NCBI GenBank assembly: GCA_016789905.1
Contig: JAEUQC010000128.1
Location: 1 to 64,000 of the forward strand
Reading direction: 5' to 3'
Length of the DNA: 64,000 bases
Origin: Bryobacterales bacterium
GTDB lineage: Bacteria; Acidobacteriota; Terriglobia; Bryobacterales; Bryobacteraceae
Under the pieces are notes generated by a model, which was not told the DNA's origin, did no database searches, and saw nothing but the letters and a program-made list of their open reading frames with translations. Shown here in pieces: positions 60,603-64,000 of the stretch. The translations under genes and the position numbers were made by a program. Numbering within the stretch: position 1 is the first letter of the stretch; each line of letters starts with the position of its first letter.

Positions 60603-62243
60603 TTAGCTATCCCGCTTGGGGCGGGGGCTGCGAATCGGGCTGCCCTTGGATTTGAAACCGCCGCCGGAATCCTTGCGATACGGCGGCTTTCCGCCCCCGC
60701 CTGAATCGAACTTCTTCTTGAACGGCGGCCGGTCCCCGGCGTTCTTCTCACCATAGGGTTTCTTGAACGGCGGGCGATCATCGCCACCGCCGCTAAAGCG
60801 CTTCGGCGGACGGCTGTCGCCGCCACTGAACCGCTTGGGAGGCGGGCCGTCGCCGCTTCGGTAAGGCGGGCGGCTGGGACGATCGCCACCGGAGTCGGAC
60901 CGGTAAGGCGGGCGGCTGGGACGGTCGCCACCGGAGTCGGACCGGTAAGGCGGGCGACTGGGACGGTCGCCACCGGAGTCGGACCGGTAAGGCGGGCGGC
61001 TGGGACGATCATCAGATCCGTAGGATCGCTGTGGGCGATCATCGGACCCGAACGAACGGCGCGGCGGCCGCTCGTCACGGTCGAAACGGCGGGAAGGCGG
61101 ACGGTCGCCGCTGAAGCTGCGCTGCGGGCGGTCGTTGTCATATGACCGCTTCGGACGCTCGTCATCGTAAGTCCGTCGCGGACGGTCTTCGTCATAAGTC
61201 CGTCGCGGACGCTCCTCATCGTAAGCCCGTCGCGGACGCTCCTCGAACGGCTTCACTTCTCCCGATGCCGGCGCCGCCGCGCGCGGCGGACGCAACGGCT
61301 TCCCTTCCGTAAATTCCGGGGCCCGCTTGTCGCCGAACTCCACATCGCGCGGTGCGACCGCAGCCTTGCGCGGCTTCTTCTCCGCCGGCTCTTCCACTTC
61401 CACACTTCGCAAAATGCCATCAGCCGTTTGCAGCACGGCGCGAATGGCGGACACATCATGCACACGCACAATGTGCGCTCCATGAAGCACCGAAGCCACC
61501 ACCGCGGCCGCCGTGGCGCGGTCCGCGTCAAGCGTCTCCTGCTGCCCCAGGAATGACTTCCTCGACGGCCCCACAAGCACCGGAAGCCCCAGCGCCGCCA
61601 TCTCTCCCAAACGCGCGATCAACTCGTAGTTCTGTTCACCTCGCTTCCCGAAGCCCAGGCCCGGATCAAGGATAATCCGGCTCCGTTCCACGCCGGCGCG
61701 CCGGGCTCGATTGACGCCGGCCTCCAGGTCCTCCATCACCGATTTCATGGGGTGCGCCATCGTGCCGAGCTTCGCCCAGGTCTCCGGCGTCCCGCGCATG
61801 TGGTTCAGAATCAGGCCGGCGTTCGAATCGGCCACCACCTTCGCAAGTTCCATGTCAAACGTCAGCGTGCTGGCGTCGTTGATAATCTCCGCGCCGTTTT
61901 CCAGCGCCTTGGCGGCCACCGCGGATTTGCTCGTGTCCACGGAAATGGGCACACTGAGCTTTCCCTTCAGTTTCTTCAACACCGGGATGAGCCGGCGCAA
62001 CTCTTCGGCCTCGGATATGCGTTCCGAACCCGGCCGGGTGGACTCCGCGCCGATGTCGATAATATCGGCGCCTGCTGCTTCCAATTCAATGGCCCGCGCG
62101 GCGGCGCGGTCCGGATCCATAGTCTGTCCACCGTCGGAAAACGAATCCGGCGTGACGTTAATAATGCCCATGATGAGCGTGCGGTCGCCGAGCTGCAATT
62201 CGCGCTCGGCCAGCTTCATCAGGTACCGCTTGGGGCGAATCAT
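60603..62243 (-). CDS. folP: dihydropteroate synthase with a long disordered C-terminal tail
   Basis: ATG 62241-62243 overlaps the tyrS TGA (ATGA), so translation is coupled. The product is 546 aa, about twice the usual length. Residues 21-281 are a complete DHPS: NVTPDSFSDGG (29-39), DIGAESTRPG (63-72), SVDT (101-104), LDPGLGFGK (192-200), GPSRKSF (225-231) and RVHDV (260-264). It joins pterin pyrophosphate to p-aminobenzoate. Residues 282-546 are low-complexity Arg/Pro/Asp/Ser/Gly text made of 9-residue (RRTYDEDRP) and 14-residue (DRPSRPPYRSDSGG) repeats, resembling RNA-binding disordered tails. The tail is in frame and the gene ends at a clean terminator. Confidence 0.93.
   Translation of the reverse strand: MIRPKRYLMKLAERELQLGDRTLIMGIINVTPDSFSDGGQTMDPDRAAARAIELEAAGADIIDIGAESTRPGSERISEAEELRRLIPVLKKLKGKLSVPISVDTSKSAVAAKALENGAEIINDASTLTFDMELAKVVADSNAGLILNHMRGTPETWAKLGTMAHPMKSVMEDLEAGVNRARRAGVERSRIILDPGLGFGKRGEQNYELIARLGEMAALGLPVLVGPSRKSFLGQQETLDADRATAAAVVASVLHGAHIVRVHDVSAIRAVLQTADGILRSVEVEEPAEKKPRKAAVAPRDVEFGDKRAPEFTEGKPLRPPRAAAPASGEVKPFEERPRRAYDEERPRRTYDEDRPRRTYDDERPKRSYDNDRPQRSFSGDRPPSRRFDRDERPPRRSFGSDDRPQRSYGSDDRPSRPPYRSDSGGDRPSRPPYRSDSGGDRPSRPPYRSDSGGDRPSRPPYRSGDGPPPKRFSGGDSRPPKRFSGGGDDRPPFKKPYGEKNAGDRPPFKKKFDSGGGGKPPYRKDSGGGFKSKGSPIRSPRPKRDS
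60859..61012. repeat. 42-bp tandem repeat inside folP (14-residue units)
   Basis: Units at 60859-60900, 60901-60942 and 60943-60984 are nearly identical, with a partial fourth from 60985. Each encodes DRPSRPPYRSDSGG on the minus strand. Because the period is a multiple of three, copy number can change without breaking the frame. Confidence 0.95.
61134..61241. repeat. 27-bp tandem repeat inside folP (9-residue units)
   Basis: Four units (61134-61160, 61161-61187, 61188-61214, 61215-61241) encode variants of ERPRRTYDE on the minus strand. They are more diverged than the 42-bp units, suggesting an older expansion. Period is a multiple of three. Confidence 0.9.
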
Positions 62244-63415
62244 CCTGTTACCTTCTTCCACTTTTTGCCGGCACGGAGCACATATTCCCCTGGAAAGGAG
62301 AGCACGACAAATTCCGTAATCTTCCGGCCGTTCACTTCCACCGACCCGGCTTTCACCAGCCGGTTCGCGTCACTGGTCGACGCGGCGATGCCGGCCTTGG
62401 CCAGCACTTTGTCGATTCGCAAAGAAGGCTCGCTAATCGAGACCGACTCAATATCGGCGGGCACTTCCCCGCCCGCAACAACACGTACCCATTCCGACGC
62501 CGCCCGCTCCGCTTCCCCCCGCGAATGGAAATCCGCGATGATCAGCTTTGCCAGCTCCATCTTCGTTTCCTTCGGATGGGCGTTCCGGTACTGCTGTATT
62601 TCGGCCACGCTCTTGTCCGTCAACAGCTCAAAGTAGCGCGGCATCAGGTCGTCGCCAATCGACATGAGCTTGCGGAACATCTCTTCCGGCGATTCCGTGA
62701 TGCCTACATAGTTGCCCTTGGATTTCGACATCTTCTCGACGCCGTCCAACCCTTCCAGCAACGGCACCGTCGCCACTATCTGCGGCGGCTGCCCGTAGGT
62801 CTTTTGCAATTCACGGCCCACCAGCAAGTTGAACTTCTGGTCATTGCCGCCTAGTTCAACATCACTCCGCAACGCCACCGAATCGTAGCCTTGGGCAAGC
62901 GGGTACAGAAACTCGTGTATCGAAATGGGCGTGTGGTCCTGGTAGCGCTTGGCAAAGTCATCCCGTTCCAGAATGCGCGCCACCGTGTAGTGGGAGCAAA
63001 GCCGGATCATGTCCTGGAACTTCATCTCTTCCAGCCAGCGCGAGTTGAAACTGACTTCGGTCTTCTCCGGATCGAGAATTTTGAACACCTGCGATTTATA
63101 GGTCTCGGCGTTCCGGTCGATATCTTCCCGTGTCATCGGCGGTCGCGTCAGGTTGCGGCCCGTTGGGTCGCCGATCAGCCCGGTCATATCCCCGATCAGA
63201 AAGATCACATGGTGGCCAAGGTCCTGGAAGTGTTTCATCTTCCGCAGCAATACGGTGTGGCCCAGATGGAGATCTGGGGCGGTGGGGTCGAACCCTGCCT
63301 TCACACGCAACGGGCGGCCCAGTTTCAGCCGCTCACGAAGATCCTCTTCCCGGATCATTTCCGAAAAGCCTTTGCGAAGGTAGGTGACCTGTTCGTCGAG
63401 AGAGAGCGCAGTCAC
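62240..63415 (-). CDS. tyrS: tyrosyl-tRNA synthetase (TyrZ-like class)
   Basis: The product is 391 aa. The class I signatures are HLGH at 50-53 (TAPDLHLGHTVLLRKMKHFQ) and KMSKSKGN at 228-235. LIGDMTGLIGDPTGR and LGGNDQKFNLLVGRELQ fit tyrosine/AMP binding in the TyrZ-type group. A C-terminal S4-like domain (about 330-391, LRIDKVLAKAGIAASTSDAN) binds the tRNA. The stop overlaps the folP start by 4 bp. It is divergent from the TPR gene with 145 bp between; no T-box element was noticed in that gap. Confidence 0.97.
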   Translation of the reverse strand: MTALSLDEQVTYLRKGFSEMIREEDLRERLKLGRPLRVKAGFDPTAPDLHLGHTVLLRKMKHFQDLGHHVIFLIGDMTGLIGDPTGRNLTRPPMTREDIDRNAETYKSQVFKILDPEKTEVSFNSRWLEEMKFQDMIRLCSHYTVARILERDDFAKRYQDHTPISIHEFLYPLAQGYDSVALRSDVELGGNDQKFNLLVGRELQKTYGQPPQIVATVPLLEGLDGVEKMSKSKGNYVGITESPEEMFRKLMSIGDDLMPRYFELLTDKSVAEIQQYRNAHPKETKMELAKLIIADFHSRGEAERAASEWVRVVAGGEVPADIESVSISEPSLRIDKVLAKAGIAASTSDANRLVKAGSVEVNGRKITEFVVLSFPGEYVLRAGKKWKKVTG

Positions 63416-63560
63416 TTCCTACCATTATTGCGCAGGCCGCGCCCAAACCCCGCGGCGTGGCCAGAATCGAAGTGCGGTTCGCCCCGATTTTTTGCGCTTC
63501 GTCCCAATCACTGAACGAAAGTGAGGTTGGCTCGTATTGCCACCCATAGGAGTGGAAGCA

Positions 63561-64000
63561 ATGCGGTTTCTGACACTATTAGCGCTGGCAGCCTTAGCCC
63601 CTTTGTCCGCGGTGGAGGTGGCGGAACTGCAACGGACCGAGGACTGGGAATTGCAGTTGGCCAAAGCGGGCGCGATGACCAGGACACAGAATTTTGATGC
63701 GGCGCATTCCCTTTACCTGACGCTGACCGAAGCGGCGGAGCACTTCTCCTTTCCGCTGCTACTAAAGGCGAAATGCCGTAACAACCACGGCGCCATGCTC
63801 TACCTTTCCGGCCGCTACGCCGATGCGGAAGTGAAATACAAGCAGGCCGCGGAGATTTGGATTCGCTCCGCCGGCGAGGTGAGCGACGAACACGCCACAA
63901 CGCTCAGCAATCTCGGCGAAGTGTATCGTCAACTGAGCCGCTTTGCCGACGCTGAAACGGCCTATCGCGCCTCTCTCGCCATCCGGGAGTCGCTGGCGCG
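63561..64000 (+). CDS. exported TPR protein, 3' end outside window
   Basis: ATG 63561 has AGGAG 8 bp upstream and opens a signal peptide (MRFLTLLALAALAPLSAVEV). The frame stays open to the window end (about 146 residues). Tetratricopeptide units of the Kinesin-light-chain type are visible: NHGAMLYLSGRYADAEVKYK, TLSNLGEVYRQLSRFADAET and AYRASLAIRESLA. Long proteins of this kind often carry a C-terminal CHAT domain; that part is not in view, so this is only a possibility. Confidence 0.85.
   Translation, partial: MRFLTLLALAALAPLSAVEVAELQRTEDWELQLAKAGAMTRTQNFDAAHSLYLTLTEAAEHFSFPLLLKAKCRNNHGAMLYLSGRYADAEVKYKQAAEIWIRSAGEVSDEHATTLSNLGEVYRQLSRFADAETAYRASLAIRESLA

Overview
The window is high-GC chromosomal DNA from a heterotrophic, aerobic Gram-negative bacterium. 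The best guess is an acidobacterium of the Solibacter/Bryobacter type. That is an inference from gene content, not from a marker gene. The pointers are an Oar-like carboxypeptidase-regulatory/TonB receptor of about 1,190 residues, two pairs of the secreted 'planctomycetal cytochrome' families (DUF1552 with DUF1592-type, and DUF1549/DUF1553 with DUF1501), many short secreted proteins with Arg-Arg-type leaders, PQQ dehydrogenases paired with cytochromes c, and an ATP synthase cluster lacking atpB and atpE. No rRNA, transposase, prophage or CRISPR array was seen. The only tRNA is tRNA-Pro(GGG), with its CCA encoded. Layout: 1-4.5 kb holds the tail of an unknown gene, an alpha/beta hydrolase-SGNH fusion, ychF, and a small lipoprotein-like gene broken by one extra C. 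4.8-10.9 kb (minus strand) holds the F-type ATPase run b, b', delta, alpha, gamma, beta, epsilon, followed by tRNA-Pro. 11-16.5 kb holds a GT39-like membrane protein, a group 1 glycosyltransferase with a YggS-type PLP protein, a PD-(D/E)XK-like protein and a DUF697-like protein. 16.5-22.1 kb is a co-directional run of a DsbA-SDR fusion, an OxlT-like MFS carrier, an Old Yellow Enzyme and a secreted toroid protein, possibly one catabolic unit. 22.1-24.8 kb pairs a beta-carbonic anhydrase with a SulP anion carrier. 24.8-27.9 kb has a secreted sorbosone-dehydrogenase-like propeller, a seven-heme cytochrome c and a secreted adenosine deaminase. 28-31 kb is a NarL-type two-component pair whose unusually long spacer carries a 70-bp tandem repeat. 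31-38 kb has the Oar-like receptor, a DegT-type aminotransferase and a TPR/GT9-like protein. 38-46.8 kb is mostly secreted and periplasmic proteins: the DUF1552/DUF1592 pair, esterase, formylglycine-type protein, LolA-like/TlpA fusion and a PQQ-type propeller. 46.8-48.3 kb is a divergent regulatory pair separated by an AT-rich spacer with repeats: an HTH/S24-like protein that has lost both catalytic residues, and a CxxCHGxG zinc-knuckle protein with a sigma-region-4-like helical part. 48.4-54.2 kb has tadA, the DUF1549/1553 and DUF1501 pair, an 81-nt foldback element and heme A synthase. 54.2-57.8 kb (minus strand) has an amidohydrolase with an NTF2-like protein, and a PQQ alcohol dehydrogenase with a diheme cytochrome c. 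57.9-60.5 kb is an envelope-stress-like set: ECF sigma, zinc anti-sigma with HEAT-like repeats, and a double-PDZ protein. 60.6-63.4 kb has tyrS overlapping folP, whose dihydropteroate synthase carries a repeat-built disordered tail of about 265 residues. The window ends inside a secreted TPR protein. Best candidates for something undescribed are the HTH/pseudo-S24 plus zinc-knuckle locus, the folP tail, the DsbA-SDR fusion, the 70-bp repeat grown from the kinase 3' end, and the 81-nt foldback upstream of ctaA. All functional assignments come from motif reading; no database search was run.
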